Source of the DNA: Acidobacteriota bacterium
GTDB lineage: Bacteria; Acidobacteriota; Terriglobia; Terriglobales; Acidobacteriaceae
NCBI GenBank assembly: GCA_021778845.1
Contig: JAJYBU010000036.1
Coordinates: 1-36,889, forward strand
Length of the DNA: 36,889 nucleotides
Reading direction: 5' to 3'
This document shows positions 24,147 through 33,339 of the stretch, one piece after another (within the stretch, counting starts at the first letter, position 1; the number at the start of each line of letters is the position of its first letter). The notes under the pieces are model-generated. The model ran no database searches and had not been told where the DNA came from. It worked only from the letters and a program-made list of their open reading frames with translations. The position numbers and the translations under genes were made by a program.

Positions 24147-26777
24147 TCAGCTTTTATTCCCTTCAATAGCCTCCAGCAACGCCTCACGCAGTTCCATCTT
24201 ATGTTCAGGCGCTAGCCGATTACCGCCCATCGTCAAGTAAAAGACATCAATAGCCGTCTCTCCCTCGGTATCCACCAGCGCGACCTCCACGTTATATCCC
24301 CGTTCACTGAGCGTTGCGCTAATTGCGCGCAGCAACCCCGGAATATCCTGCGCAATCACCTGCAGCAGCGTACTATGCGACGACGCCGTCTCATCAAATT
24401 CGATCTTCGTCTCCACCACTACCCGCGGAGGCTTCCGCTTCCCGCGCCTGCGCCCGCTCAGCAGCTTCTCCACCGAACTCCGTCCCGCCACCAGGTCCCG
24501 CACGCTGGCAAGAAATCTATCTCGCTCGCTCTCGTTTAATTCCAGTGTGCGGAACGTGTCGGTAAAGCGGAACGTATCCACCACCACGCCTGCCTGGTTC
24601 GCGAACGCCGCAGCCGTCACCACATTCATCCCCCAAGCAGCCAGCGCAGCGGCCATCCCTGCAAACAACCGCGGTCGATCCTGCGTCACCAGCGTAATCT
24701 CACTCACTGCCGATCCCGACTGGCTCGGACCATGCTGAAAGATCATCTGAAACGGCTCTTCGGCAAAGTGCTGCGTCATCTCGAAGTGCTGCCGCATCGC
24801 CTCGGCCGAGCGCGTACTCACATACCGTTCTGGAAATCCCTCCAGGAATTGCTCCATCTGCGCCTCTCTCCCCGGCACCAGCGAGAGCACGCGCGTAATC
24901 TTCTCGTCCTTCCTCCACCCTCCGAGAGCTCCCGCCGCAACCCTCGTATGCACGCGCTCCTCGTCCACATTCCGGTCCAGTTGATTCGACGTCGCCATGC
25001 ACAGCCGCCACAGGTTCTCCGCCTTCCACGGCGTCAGCGCGTCCGGATTCACCGCCGCAATATCCGCATAGGTAAACAGCGTCAGCATCCGCAGCGACTC
25101 ATGCGTCTGCACCTTCCCCACAAACGCCCGCACCGTCTCCGCGTCGAAGATATCCCGTCGCATTGCAGCCGACATCTCCAGGTGCGTCTCAATCAGCCGC
25201 ATCACCACGCCCGCATCATACGCATCCATCTCCAGCCGCTCGAGCACGCTCTGCGCCAGTTGCGCACTCTCCGCCGCGTGATCTTCGCTCGCCCGCGCCT
25301 TGCCCGTGTCATGTAGCAGGGCCGCCAGATACAGCAGCCCCGGATTCTGTAACTCGTCAAGAATCACGCCAAACTTCACGCGCCATTCCTCTAACTCTTT
25401 GCGTGCATCCTTAGCCGCATGTTTGTCTGCCGCAGCATTCAACCCATGCAGCGTGTCGACCACCACAAATGTATGCTCGTCCACCGTATACCGGTGGTAG
25501 GCGTCACGAATCACCAGCGCATCGATCCCGTGAAACTCCGGCAGGATCAACTCCAGCACGCCCAGCGCATGCATTGCTCGCAGCGCCTGGCCTGCGCGTG
25601 GCCCAATCAAGATCGCAGATAACTGCCGCCACAGCCCCGGCCCCTCTTCCAGGTTGGCCGACAGCAGCGGAATCGCCTGCGCAATCCGGTCCTCACTCCC
25701 CTGCGACAGCCTCGCGCCCGTCTCCGCAATTGCCGCAAACGCCGCCAGCACAATCTCCGGCTCATGCGCCGCGTCCATCCCGTTCGCCGAGGTCGCATTC
25801 AACTCCAGCACCCCACTCTTCAGCCGGAAGCCCGCGTCCTCAGCCACTCGTATGCGCCGCCCCACCGTGGGCGATTCCACCCGCACTCCAGAGCTTTCTG
25901 CCTCGCGCAGCAGTCGCTTCTCCACCACCCGCGCATTCCGGTAGTACGCACGCATCCAGTACGCCGCATCCACACTGCCGCCCGACCACCCCGCCAGCCC
26001 GATCCTCCGCTGCGCCGCCGCATCCTGCGCCTGCCAGTCCAGCGTATTGTCGTCCCGCTCATGCCGATAGTGCAGAAAGCACCGCGTCGCAGCCAGAAAC
26101 GCCACCGCCTCCTGAAACTCATCGCTGCCCCGGCCATTCAACGCGCCAGCACCCGCATGGCCGGCGCCCTTCTCGGTTCTCAGGCCATGCAGCCAGTGGC
26201 ATACATTCACGTCCCGCAGTCCACCCGGGCAGTCCTTGATATTCGGCTCCAAGTGAAACAGCGTCTCTCCGAACTTCGCATGTCGTTCGCTGGTCAGCTT
26301 TGCCAGCGCCACCCCAATCGCTTTGCCATCGCGTGACCGCAGCTTCCCCACGGACTTATCCTGCAGCTTCGCAAAGACAGCCTCATCCCCGCCGATCCTG
26401 CGCAGGTCCAGCAGCGACAGCGCAAACTCCGGATTCGCCTCATCCAGCCGTTCGCACTCTCCCGGCGGCCGCGTCATCAGCGAAACCTGCAACCCGCAGT
26501 CCCACAGCCCTTGCGACACCCTTCGGATCGGGTCCTTCACCAACTTCTCCGCACCCTTATCCACGCAGAAAAGCAGGTCCACATCCGAGTACGGAAACAA
26601 CTCCCCACGCCCGAATCCCCCAATCGCGCACACCGCAACGCCCTGTCCCAGCTTGAGATTCGCCCGCACCTCTTCATTCCAGAACCGCATCACCAGCATG
26701 TCGACCAGGGATGCCCGGGCCCTGGCCGCGCGCAATCCATCGCCGTTGGCCTCAAACTCGCTGCGGATCTCCGCCAC
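24147..26777 (-). CDS. glnD: [Protein-PII] uridylyltransferase / uridylyl-removing enzyme
   Basis: The glutamine sensor of nitrogen control: it uridylylates PII when glutamine is low and removes UMP when high. The 876-residue protein has the nucleotidyltransferase motif GGFGRGELFPYSDVDLLF (about 53-70, with Asp65 and Asp67), a helical GlnD linker, the HD hydrolase domain with YTVDEHTF (430-437) and the HD pair at 489-490 in LLHDTGKA, and two C-terminal ACT domains (about 690 onward). The GTG at 26777 is the most upstream start in frame, 101 bp after the PII gene. Oddly, the frame stays open and protein-like (SEITARGEYERRV) upstream of it without a start codon, so a rare start cannot be excluded. 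It forms an operon with amt and PII. Confidence 0.93.
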   Translation of the reverse strand: MAEIRSEFEANGDGLRAARARASLVDMLVMRFWNEEVRANLKLGQGVAVCAIGGFGRGELFPYSDVDLLFCVDKGAEKLVKDPIRRVSQGLWDCGLQVSLMTRPPGECERLDEANPEFALSLLDLRRIGGDEAVFAKLQDKSVGKLRSRDGKAIGVALAKLTSERHAKFGETLFHLEPNIKDCPGGLRDVNVCHWLHGLRTEKGAGHAGAGALNGRGSDEFQEAVAFLAATRCFLHYRHERDDNTLDWQAQDAAAQRRIGLAGWSGGSVDAAYWMRAYYRNARVVEKRLLREAESSGVRVESPTVGRRIRVAEDAGFRLKSGVLELNATSANGMDAAHEPEIVLAAFAAIAETGARLSQGSEDRIAQAIPLLSANLEEGPGLWRQLSAILIGPRAGQALRAMHALGVLELILPEFHGIDALVIRDAYHRYTVDEHTFVVVDTLHGLNAAADKHAAKDARKELEEWRVKFGVILDELQNPGLLYLAALLHDTGKARASEDHAAESAQLAQSVLERLEMDAYDAGVVMRLIETHLEMSAAMRRDIFDAETVRAFVGKVQTHESLRMLTLFTYADIAAVNPDALTPWKAENLWRLCMATSNQLDRNVDEERVHTRVAAGALGGWRKDEKITRVLSLVPGREAQMEQFLEGFPERYVSTRSAEAMRQHFEMTQHFAEEPFQMIFQHGPSQSGSAVSEITLVTQDRPRLFAGMAAALAAWGMNVVTAAAFANQAGVVVDTFRFTDTFRTLELNESERDRFLASVRDLVAGRSSVEKLLSGRRRGKRKPPRVVVETKIEFDETASSHSTLLQVIAQDIPGLLRAISATLSERGYNVEVALVDTEGETAIDVFYLTMGGNRLAPEHKMELREALLEAIEGNKS

Positions 26778-26878
26778 CCGCCGTTCGTACTCTCCGCGCG
26801 CTGTTATCTCCGACGCTGGATTCGCTCCTTCGCCGCCGCCATTCGCGTTGCCTGATATGAAGTTCGTCGCTGCACCCC

Positions 26879-27220
<342 letters not shown>

Positions 27221-27254
27221 CTACCTCTCGTTCCTTCCTGCGTCCAGCACGTTC

Positions 27255-28778
27255 CTACCCACCCTCCCAGTCATAGCCTTCTTCGCCATGCTGCGACAGG
27301 TCGAGGCCTTCACGCTCGTCGTCTTCACTCACGCGCAGGCCTATCAGTTTATCCACTACAAATAGAATAACCAGTGTTCCCACAATGGAAATCGTCCAAC
27401 CGATTCCGACTCCCGCCAATTGATTAATCACCTGGCGATGATTCCCCTCGAAAAACCCCGTCGCCTTGCCCGCGCCAAAGATCGGATTGACCACCGAGTT
27501 CGCGAAGAATCCCGTCAAAATCGCACCCAGCGTCCCGCCCGCGCCATGTACGCCAAACGCGTCCAGCGAGTCGTCATAGCCAAAGATGTTCTTGACCTTC
27601 ACCACCATCAGGAAGCAGAATCCTCCCGCGATCAGGCCAATCCACAGCGCATCAATCGGCCTCACAAATCCCGACGCCGGCGTAATCGCCACCAGTCCCG
27701 CGACCGCTCCCGAGATGCCGCCCAGCGCTGAAGGCTTCCCGCTCCGCCACCACTCCGCCGCCGACCATCCAATCGCTCCCGCCGCCGCTCCAAACTGCGT
27801 CGCCACAAACGCCGTCGTCGCCAGCGCGCTCGCTCCCAGCGCCGATCCCGCATTGAAGCCGAACCACCCCACCCACAGCAGGCACGCCCCGATAAAGCTC
27901 AGCACCACCGAGTGCGGCATGAACGCCTTCTGCGGAAATCCCAGCCGCTTGCCCAGGTACAGTGCCGTCACCAGCGCGCTCACGCCCGACGTCACATGCA
28001 CCACCGTTCCGCCCGCAAAGTCCAGGCACGGAAACCGCCCCGCCAGCCCGCCCGTACCCACCGCCGTCGCATTCAGCAGTCCACCCACGCCCCACACCAT
28101 GTGCGCCATCGGCGAGTACACAATCACCGCCCACAGCACCATGAACACCAGCATCGCCGAAAACTTCATCCGCTCCGCAAACGCTCCCGTAATCAGCGCC
28201 GGCGTAATAATCGCGAACATCAACTGGTACACCATGTACGTCTGCAACGGGATCGTCGCTGCATACGCCGGGTCCGGCGCTAGCCCCACCCCACGCAGAA
28301 ACACATTATGCAGTCCTCCAATAAACGCGTTCCCCGTGCCAAATGCCAGCGAGTACGTCACCAGCGCCCACAGCACCGTAATCACCGCCATCATCGCGAA
28401 CGTCTGCATCATCGTCCCGAGGATGTTCTTCTTGCGCACCAGGCCGCCATAGAACAGCGCCAGCCCCGGACCACTCATCATCAGCACCAGCGCCGCGCTC
28501 ACCAGCATCCAGCCGTTGTCGCCGGCCATCTGCGCATTCGCAATCGCCGTAGCATTTTGCGCCGCAGCCTTCTCCAGCGCCGCTATCCGGTCTGCCTGCG
28601 AGGCCACCGTCGTCTGCGAGGTCGTGGACGTCTGCGAGGCCACAGGGACCTGGGCCGCCGCTCCAACCGCAATGCCGCAACCAAGCAGCAGTCCCAACAC
28701 CCAGCGCACAGCCACTTGCCGCCCTGCCAGCCTTGCCTTCTCACTCAGGAGCCAGTCCAACTTCGCCATCCAACCCAT
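27255..28778 (-). CDS. amt: Ammonium transporter (Amt/MEP/Rh family)
   Basis: A trimeric inner-membrane ammonium channel. The 507-residue protein has a hydrophobic N-terminal segment (RWVLGLLLGCGIAVGAAAQ), a Ser/Thr/Gln-rich linker from a short DNA repeat (VASQTSTTSQTTVASQ), then the Amt core starting DNGWMLVSAALVLMMSGPGL. The C-terminal DEREGLDLSQHGEEGYDW is the conserved regulatory tail that PII-bound forms control. Family blocks FYGGLVRKKNILGTMM, GTVVHVTSGVSALV and HGAGGTLGAILTG are all in place. The ATG at 28778 has a GAGG 11 nt upstream; ATG 28769 (MAKLDW) is an alternative. It heads the operon with PII and glnD, consistent with ammonium-responsive control. The 204-bp upstream region holds no gene. 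Confidence 0.95.
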   Translation of the reverse strand: MGWMAKLDWLLSEKARLAGRQVAVRWVLGLLLGCGIAVGAAAQVPVASQTSTTSQTTVASQADRIAALEKAAAQNATAIANAQMAGDNGWMLVSAALVLMMSGPGLALFYGGLVRKKNILGTMMQTFAMMAVITVLWALVTYSLAFGTGNAFIGGLHNVFLRGVGLAPDPAYAATIPLQTYMVYQLMFAIITPALITGAFAERMKFSAMLVFMVLWAVIVYSPMAHMVWGVGGLLNATAVGTGGLAGRFPCLDFAGGTVVHVTSGVSALVTALYLGKRLGFPQKAFMPHSVVLSFIGACLLWVGWFGFNAGSALGASALATTAFVATQFGAAAGAIGWSAAEWWRSGKPSALGGISGAVAGLVAITPASGFVRPIDALWIGLIAGGFCFLMVVKVKNIFGYDDSLDAFGVHGAGGTLGAILTGFFANSVVNPIFGAGKATGFFEGNHRQVINQLAGVGIGWTISIVGTLVILFVVDKLIGLRVSEDDEREGLDLSQHGEEGYDWEGG

Positions 28779-28982
28779 GTATCGATCAACCTCTGCAAAC
28801 TTCAGAAACCATCGGGAAACATCATCCGTGCGTCTGCACCTTCCGGCGCAGGGTTACAAGTCTGCCTGCGAGCAGCCCGGGGCCTCTCGCGAACGCCCAG
28901 CTTGTGTCTGGTTCCCATTACTTTACAACATCCGCGCTCTCCCACAGATACCTTTCTCCAGCCCTTGCGATACTCTTTGGAG

Positions 28983-29351
28983 ATGGCCCCTGAAATAATC
29001 CACACCCGCTGGTCCGACGTCCCCGCCGTCCAACTCAATCCCCTGCTCACCCGCCAGTTCGTCACCGGCTCGCAATCCATGTTCGCCCGCCTCGAGCTCA
29101 AAAAAGGCTGCCTCGTCCCCCGCCACCAGCACCCCAACGAGCAGATCACCTACATCGAGAAGGGCGCACTCCTCTTCGTGCTCGGCGAAGAAGGTTCCAC
29201 CGTCGACAAGATCATCCGCGCGGGCGAAATCCTGGTCATTCCCGGCAACGTCCCCCACTCCGCCGAAGCCCTCGAAGACACCATCGACCTCGACATCTTC
29301 GCCCCACCCCGCCAGGACTGGCTCACCAACGACGACGCCTACCTGCGCTAG
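28983..29351 (+). CDS. Small cupin-domain protein (122 aa)
   Basis: A single-domain cupin of 122 residues. The first metal motif is seen as PRHQHPNEQITYIEKG (H-x-H with Glu), then GEEGSTVDKIIRAGEILVIPGNVPHSAEALED for the second motif with its His. The fold would bind a divalent metal and a small ligand. No further domain is present, and no DNA-binding part, so a catalytic or sensory role cannot be chosen. The start ATG (28983) has GGAG directly upstream, and GATACT lies 10 nt before it, suggesting a short leader. It is divergent from amt over about 200 bp. Substrate unknown. Confidence 0.85.
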   Translation: MAPEIIHTRWSDVPAVQLNPLLTRQFVTGSQSMFARLELKKGCLVPRHQHPNEQITYIEKGALLFVLGEEGSTVDKIIRAGEILVIPGNVPHSAEALEDTIDLDIFAPPRQDWLTNDDAYLR

Positions 29352-29398
29352 AGCACTTTAGCTATAGAAGATCTCTCCACAGGTCTTCGCTTTGAAGG

Positions 29399-29460
29399 GG
29401 CGGGACTTCAGTCCCGCCGTAAGGTCCGCCAGATCAACGCGGCTTTATCCGCTGAGGGTG
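29399..29460. repeat. Composite REP-like palindromes downstream of the cupin gene
   Basis: Two hairpins lie in tandem: GGCGGGACT-TC-AGTCCCGCC (29399-29418) and GCGG-CTTTAT-CCGC (29439-29452), with a weaker GAAGATCT/AGGTCTTC pair just before. No T-run follows directly. This type of GC-rich, in-tandem, 3'-intergenic palindrome fits a dispersed REP element. It may also end the cupin transcript. Confidence 0.6.
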
Positions 29461-29602
29461 TGCGCGGAACTTGTTCAGAGTTTCTCTCAGCGAATGCCCC
29501 ACACCACGGGCATACCTCCCAAAGACTTCTCATATTGCTGTATCGTTTTCTACGCAAGTGGATGATCGTAATCAGCTTCACTACATCCTCGGAGCGTGCA
29601 CC

Positions 29603-30214
29603 ATGACCGACCTCGTCAAACGCCAACTCGCCCAGTCCATCGCCACCATGACCCGCGTCCTCCGCGACGAAAGCATCCATGCCGCCGTCGTCGCCGCCGC
29701 CCGCCTCACCGCCGACGCCATGAAGTCCGGCCACAAACTCCTCGTCTGCGGCAACGGTGGCTCCGCCGCCGACGCCCAGCACCTCGTCGCCGAGTTCGTC
29801 GCCCGCCTCACCGTCGACCGTCCCGCCCTCCGCGCCATTGCCCTCACCACCGACTCCAGCATCCTCACCGCCATCGGCAACGACCACTCCTTCGACCACA
29901 TCTTCGAGCGCCAGGTCGAAGCCCTCGGCCAGCCCGGCGACGTCCTCCTCGCCATCTCCACCTCCGGCAACTCCAAAAACTGCGTCAAGGCCCTCAAAAT
30001 CGCCCGCACCCTCGGCCTCCACACCATCTCCTACTCCGGCAACAACGGCGGCGTCATGAAGGAACTCTCCGACATCAACGTCATCGTCCCATCCGACACC
30101 ACCATGAACATCCAGGAATCCCACCTCGCCCTCGAACACATCCTCTGCATGCTCGTCGAGCGCTTCTACTTCGGCGAGCACTTCGGCGAAAAAACCCCGC
30201 ACCTGTCGGAGTAA
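29603..30214 (+). CDS. gmhA: D-sedoheptulose 7-phosphate isomerase
   Basis: Isomerises sedoheptulose 7-phosphate to glycero-manno-heptose 7-phosphate, the first step of ADP-heptose supply for LPS core. The 203-residue SIS protein has the phosphate loop CGNGGSAADAQH (49-60), Glu64 in AEFV, a Ser/Thr loop STSGNS and His179 in HLALEHI, which match catalytic residues of known GmhA. Length and the LTTDSSILTAIGNDHSF block fit GmhA rather than DiaA, the homologous replication regulator. The start ATG at 29603 follows a 250-bp gap with a repeat. An ankyrin gene follows after 35 bp. Confidence 0.93.
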   Translation: MTDLVKRQLAQSIATMTRVLRDESIHAAVVAAARLTADAMKSGHKLLVCGNGGSAADAQHLVAEFVARLTVDRPALRAIALTTDSSILTAIGNDHSFDHIFERQVEALGQPGDVLLAISTSGNSKNCVKALKIARTLGLHTISYSGNNGGVMKELSDINVIVPSDTTMNIQESHLALEHILCMLVERFYFGEHFGEKTPHLSE

Positions 30215-30249
30215 CCCATCACCCGAGCTAGCCATCCCAGGAATCTTCC

Positions 30250-30537
30250 ATGACCTACCGCGGTGCCCAGAACCTCATCAAGCGTGGCGACGAACCCGCT
30301 CTCCGTGCCGCACTCTCCACCGGCCTCGACCCCAATCTCGCCAACCAGAATGGCTGGACACTCCTCATGCTCGCCGCCGTCGAAGGCGACGTCCCCATCG
30401 GCCGTCTGCTCATTGAAAACGGTGCCGCCATCAACGCCCGCAACAACAAGGAAGACACCGCTCTCACCCTCGCCACCCACCGCGGCTTCGCCCTCTTCGT
30501 CGATCTCCTCAACCTCAACGGAGCCAGCAACGCCTAG
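30250..30537 (+). CDS. Small ankyrin-repeat protein (95 aa)
   Basis: A 95-residue protein with about two and a half ankyrin repeats: TGLDPNLANQNGWTLLMLAA, then GDVPIGRLLIENGAAINARN and NKEDTALTLATHRGFALFV. The N-terminal RGAQNLIKRGDEPALRAALS gives a capping helix pair. Such short ankyrins bind protein partners; no enzyme domain or signal peptide is seen, so it is cytoplasmic. It follows gmhA by 35 bp on the same strand and may be co-transcribed. The partner is unknown. Confidence 0.85.
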   Translation: MTYRGAQNLIKRGDEPALRAALSTGLDPNLANQNGWTLLMLAAVEGDVPIGRLLIENGAAINARNNKEDTALTLATHRGFALFVDLLNLNGASNA

Positions 30538-30556
30538 CGTCGGGCCCCCCCTGCAA

Positions 30557-31273
30557 CTAGCTCAACTCAGCCATCCCGGCATTCAGTTCCACATCGACGA
30601 ACTCGCTCGCAAACAACAAACTCCCCTGCATCAGCGGAGCATAACTCTTCCTGTGGAATTTCGTCGGCCCGCACCGTTCAATCGCGCTCAGGTGTTCGGC
30701 CGTCCCATACCCGACGTTGTTCTCCCACCGGTAATCCGGAAATCTCTTCGCCAGCCGCGTCATCACCCCATCCCGAAACACCTTGGCCACAATCGAAGCG
30801 GCAGCAATCTGCGGCACCGTCGCATCGCCCTTCACCACCGCCTCGCAGCGCATCGGCATGCGCTGCGGCACCACCAACCCATCCACCTTCACCAGACCAT
30901 CCACCCGCAACCCCACAATCGCTCTCCGCATCGCCGACAGCGTCGCCGGCCGTATCCCCACCTTGTCAATCTGCTCCGCCGTCGACGCCGCAACAGACAC
31001 CATCGCCACCTCGCGAATCGCCGCCGCCAGCCACGCCCGCTTCTTGCGCGTCAACTGCTTGCTGTCATCCAGATTCGCAAACACCGCCTCAGGAATCGCC
31101 CTCGGATCGAACCACACCGCCGCCGCCACCACCGGACCGCACAGCGCGCCCGTCCCCACCTCATCACAACCAATCAGGATCGGATACTCCCCCGCGACCG
31201 TCGGATCAAACCCCACGCAACACTCCTCACCCATGGCCTTCTTCCGCCGCCAAACCTCCGGCATCGCAGCCAT
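30557..31273 (-). CDS. rnhB: Ribonuclease HII
   Basis: Cleaves the RNA strand of RNA/DNA hybrids, including single ribonucleotides in DNA. The 238-residue protein has about 33 residues before the core. Catalytic acids are Asp37, Glu38, Asp131 and Asp150. The motif at the first two reads GCDEVGTGALCGPV: the usual GRG that binds the RNA-DNA junction is GTG here (Thr41). DDSKQLTRKKR, AAASIVAKVFRD and VGYGTAEHLSAIERCGPTKFHR are typical. It lies 45 bp behind msrQ on the same strand. TAGTCT (31283-31288) 9 nt before the ATG suggests its own near-leaderless promoter. A later start at codon 14 is possible. Confidence 0.9.
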   Translation of the reverse strand: MAAMPEVWRRKKAMGEECCVGFDPTVAGEYPILIGCDEVGTGALCGPVVAAAVWFDPRAIPEAVFANLDDSKQLTRKKRAWLAAAIREVAMVSVAASTAEQIDKVGIRPATLSAMRRAIVGLRVDGLVKVDGLVVPQRMPMRCEAVVKGDATVPQIAAASIVAKVFRDGVMTRLAKRFPDYRWENNVGYGTAEHLSAIERCGPTKFHRKSYAPLMQGSLLFASEFVDVELNAGMAELS

Positions 31274-31318
31274 TTCTAACGAAGACTACCACGCCGCCCC
31301 CGGCCCCACCGCCTCCAC

Positions 31319-32017
31319 CTACGCCGCAACACCCACCTTCCCCACCCGCGCCCGTTTCCTCACCGCATACCCCAGCCGCATCAGCAGCAGCACCGTCAGC
31401 ACTGCCGTCACCTTCCACGGCGTCCGCACACCCGTCTTCACCAGCCACCAATAGTGCACGCAAGCCAGCGCCCCGGCCGCATAAATCAGCCGATGCAGCC
31501 GTTGCCAGTTCTTCCCTCCCATCGCCCGCAGCACCCGCTGCGGAGACGTCACCGCCAGCGCCAGCAAAATCACCCACGCCGCCAGCCCCACCTGAATAAA
31601 CTTCCGCTTCTGCAGATCATCCAGAATCGTCGGCCATATCAGCCTGAACTGCGTCCACGGCTCCATCCAGTGTCCGGCCCGCAATCCATCCATCGCTGCC
31701 GGCACGTTGTAGCCACTGAACAGCAGCACATAGGTCAGCAGGTGCAGCGTCGCATAAAAGAACGCATACAACCCCACCATCCGCCGAAACCGCACCAGCC
31801 AGCCCAGCGCCGCATGCACCCTCCGCGCCGGCGTAATCGCCAGGTCGCACAGCAGCAGCCACAGCGCCCAGTTGCCCGTGAAGTGCGTAATGTAGTTGAC
31901 CGGATCAGCCTCAAGCGCCAGCGTCCCATTCAAGTACATCCGCAACAAAACCAGCGCCGGCAGCAGACACAGCGCATGCACCACCACCTTCAAATAAGGA
32001 ATCACTCGAGTCGGCAT
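31319..32017 (-). CDS. msrQ: MsrQ, heme-binding membrane subunit of methionine sulfoxide reductase
   Basis: An integral-membrane b-type heme protein that passes electrons from the quinone pool or flavin to MsrP. The 232-residue protein has about six helices. The family blocks NYITHFTGNWALWLLL, ITPARRVHAALGWLVRFRRMVGLYAFFYATLHLLTY and NWQRLHRLIYAAGALACVHYWW are seen, with the heme-binding histidines in ATLH, RLHR and VHYWW. It is the second gene after msrP, with a 128-bp gap that holds 7-bp repeats and ends 3 nt before the ATG. No good Shine-Dalgarno is seen for this start, so translation may be weak or coupled. Confidence 0.93.
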   Translation of the reverse strand: MPTRVIPYLKVVVHALCLLPALVLLRMYLNGTLALEADPVNYITHFTGNWALWLLLCDLAITPARRVHAALGWLVRFRRMVGLYAFFYATLHLLTYVLLFSGYNVPAAMDGLRAGHWMEPWTQFRLIWPTILDDLQKRKFIQVGLAAWVILLALAVTSPQRVLRAMGGKNWQRLHRLIYAAGALACVHYWWLVKTGVRTPWKVTAVLTVLLLMRLGYAVRKRARVGKVGVAA

Positions 32018-32020
32018 TTC

Positions 32021-32047
32021 GTTCTCAGCTCTCAGTTCTCAGGTCTC
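32021..32047 (-). repeat. 7-bp repeats directly before the msrQ start
   Basis: On the minus strand the tract reads GAGACCT, GAGAACT, GAGAGCT, then GAGAAC, ending 3 nt before the msrQ ATG (32017). The units match the GASAACT family in yeiH (1800-1834). Two more units in the opposite orientation (AACAACT, GACAACT on plus) lie at 32133-32146 at the msrP stop. The repeats occupy the spot where a ribosome site is expected. Confidence 0.75.
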
Positions 32048-32145
32048 GGTTACCACTGCCATCGCAATCGCCAGCACCCTCAGCACCAGCAAACTATCCG
32101 GCCCGACACCCAAAGAAGTTCAGTCGTCCCCCAACAACTGACAAC

Positions 32146-33105
32146 TCAAAAATCCTTCCGCAAATCCATCCCCGCGTACATCGACGCCACCTGATCTCCA
32201 TACCCATTGAACATCAACGTCGGCACCACCTTCGGGAAAATGCTATTCGTATTCAGCAGCCGTTCATGCGCCTGCGACCATCGCGGGTGGTCCACATTCG
32301 GATTCACATTCGAGTAGAACCCATACTCATTCGCCGCCAGCTCATTCCACGTCGTCGGCGGCATCTTGTCCACAAACCTGATCTTCACAATCGACTTCGC
32401 CGACTTGAACCCATACTTCCACGGCACAATCACCCGCACCGGCGCACCCTGCTGATTCGCCAGCGTATCTCCATAGCTTCCAAACGTCAGCAGCGTCAGC
32501 GGATTCATCGCCTCATCCATCCGCAGCCCCTCACTGTACGGCCAGTCAATCCCCGACGGCAGAATCTCCTGCTTCGAATTCTCCAGCGAAATGAACTGCA
32601 CAAACTTCGCCTTCGGCAGCGGCTCCACCTCCTTGATCAGCTCCGCCAGCGAATACCCGTCCCACGGAATCACCATCGACCACGCCTCCACGCAGCGGAA
32701 GCGATAGACCCTCTGCTCCATCGGCCGCAGGTGAAACAACTCGCCAAACTGGAACGTCCGCGGCTTGGCCACCAACCCCTCCACCTTCACATTCCACGGG
32801 TACGTCTGCAGCTTCCACGCGTTCTTCGCCGGGTCGCTCTTGTCCTCGCCAAACTCGTAAAAATTGTTATAGCTCTTGGCCTTCGCTTCAGGAGTCGTCG
32901 CCCGGTCCGGCACCGTATACGCCGTCGTCACCAGGTTATCGATCTTCACCTCCGCGCGCGCCTCCGCAGGCAGCGCCGCCGCCACACCCATCGCGCCCAT
33001 CCCCGCCAGCAACGTCCTGCGGTTCATCCGGTACGCCTCCACCGTCTCCTTCGGCGTAATCTCCGACGACGGAATCTGCTTCTCCCTGCCTGTCAGCACC
33101 AGCAT
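32146..33105 (-). CDS. msrP: MsrP, molybdopterin methionine sulfoxide reductase catalytic subunit
   Basis: A periplasmic enzyme that repairs oxidised methionines in envelope proteins, using molybdopterin. The 319-residue precursor has a Tat signal ([20 protein letters not shown], twin Arg at 29-30) after a 26-residue extension like that of E. coli YedY. Cys138 in [14 protein letters not shown] is the molybdenum ligand. Other blocks are [29 protein letters not shown] and the C-terminal [12 protein letters not shown]. The ATG at 33105 is preceded by GGAGAGG about 8 nt upstream. It leads an operon with msrQ and probably rnhB. The 3' end meets a 7-bp repeat. Confidence 0.94.
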   Translation of the reverse strand: MLVLTGREKQIPSSEITPKETVEAYRMNRRTLLAGMGAMGVAAALPAEARAEVKIDNLVTTAYTVPDRATTPEAKAKSYNNFYEFGEDKSDPAKNAWKLQTYPWNVKVEGLVAKPRTFQFGELFHLRPMEQRVYRFRCVEAWSMVIPWDGYSLAELIKEVEPLPKAKFVQFISLENSKQEILPSGIDWPYSEGLRMDEAMNPLTLLTFGSYGDTLANQQGAPVRVIVPWKYGFKSAKSIVKIRFVDKMPPTTWNELAANEYGFYSNVNPNVDHPRWSQAHERLLNTNSIFPKVVPTLMFNGYGDQVASMYAGMDLRKDF

Positions 33106-33339
33106 CGCAACCGCCTCTCCTCACCGCATAGCGTACTTCCATAAGACGTCCGCCGCCCCTCATCGTTGCAGTAATCTTTTTCTCTCGACCGCACCACCAA
33201 ATCTCCCACTCCCCTTGCGTCCCATCAATCCCGCACATCCCGCCATACGTTCAGCAACGAAGATGCAGATTTAATCGCTCAAGGAACACTCGATCCAGCA
33301 AGTAAATACTGAAACTGAATTCAGATCCGCCCAATCCAT

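Noticed and set aside
28590..28665. Short repeats with TCTGCGAGG in the amt 5' coding region
   Set aside because: They lie in frame as a Ser/Thr/Gln linker of the transporter and need no separate feature.
28802..29149. A minus-strand ORF running from the cupin gene into the amt upstream region
   Set aside because: Antisense to the cupin start and without motif; treated as noise.
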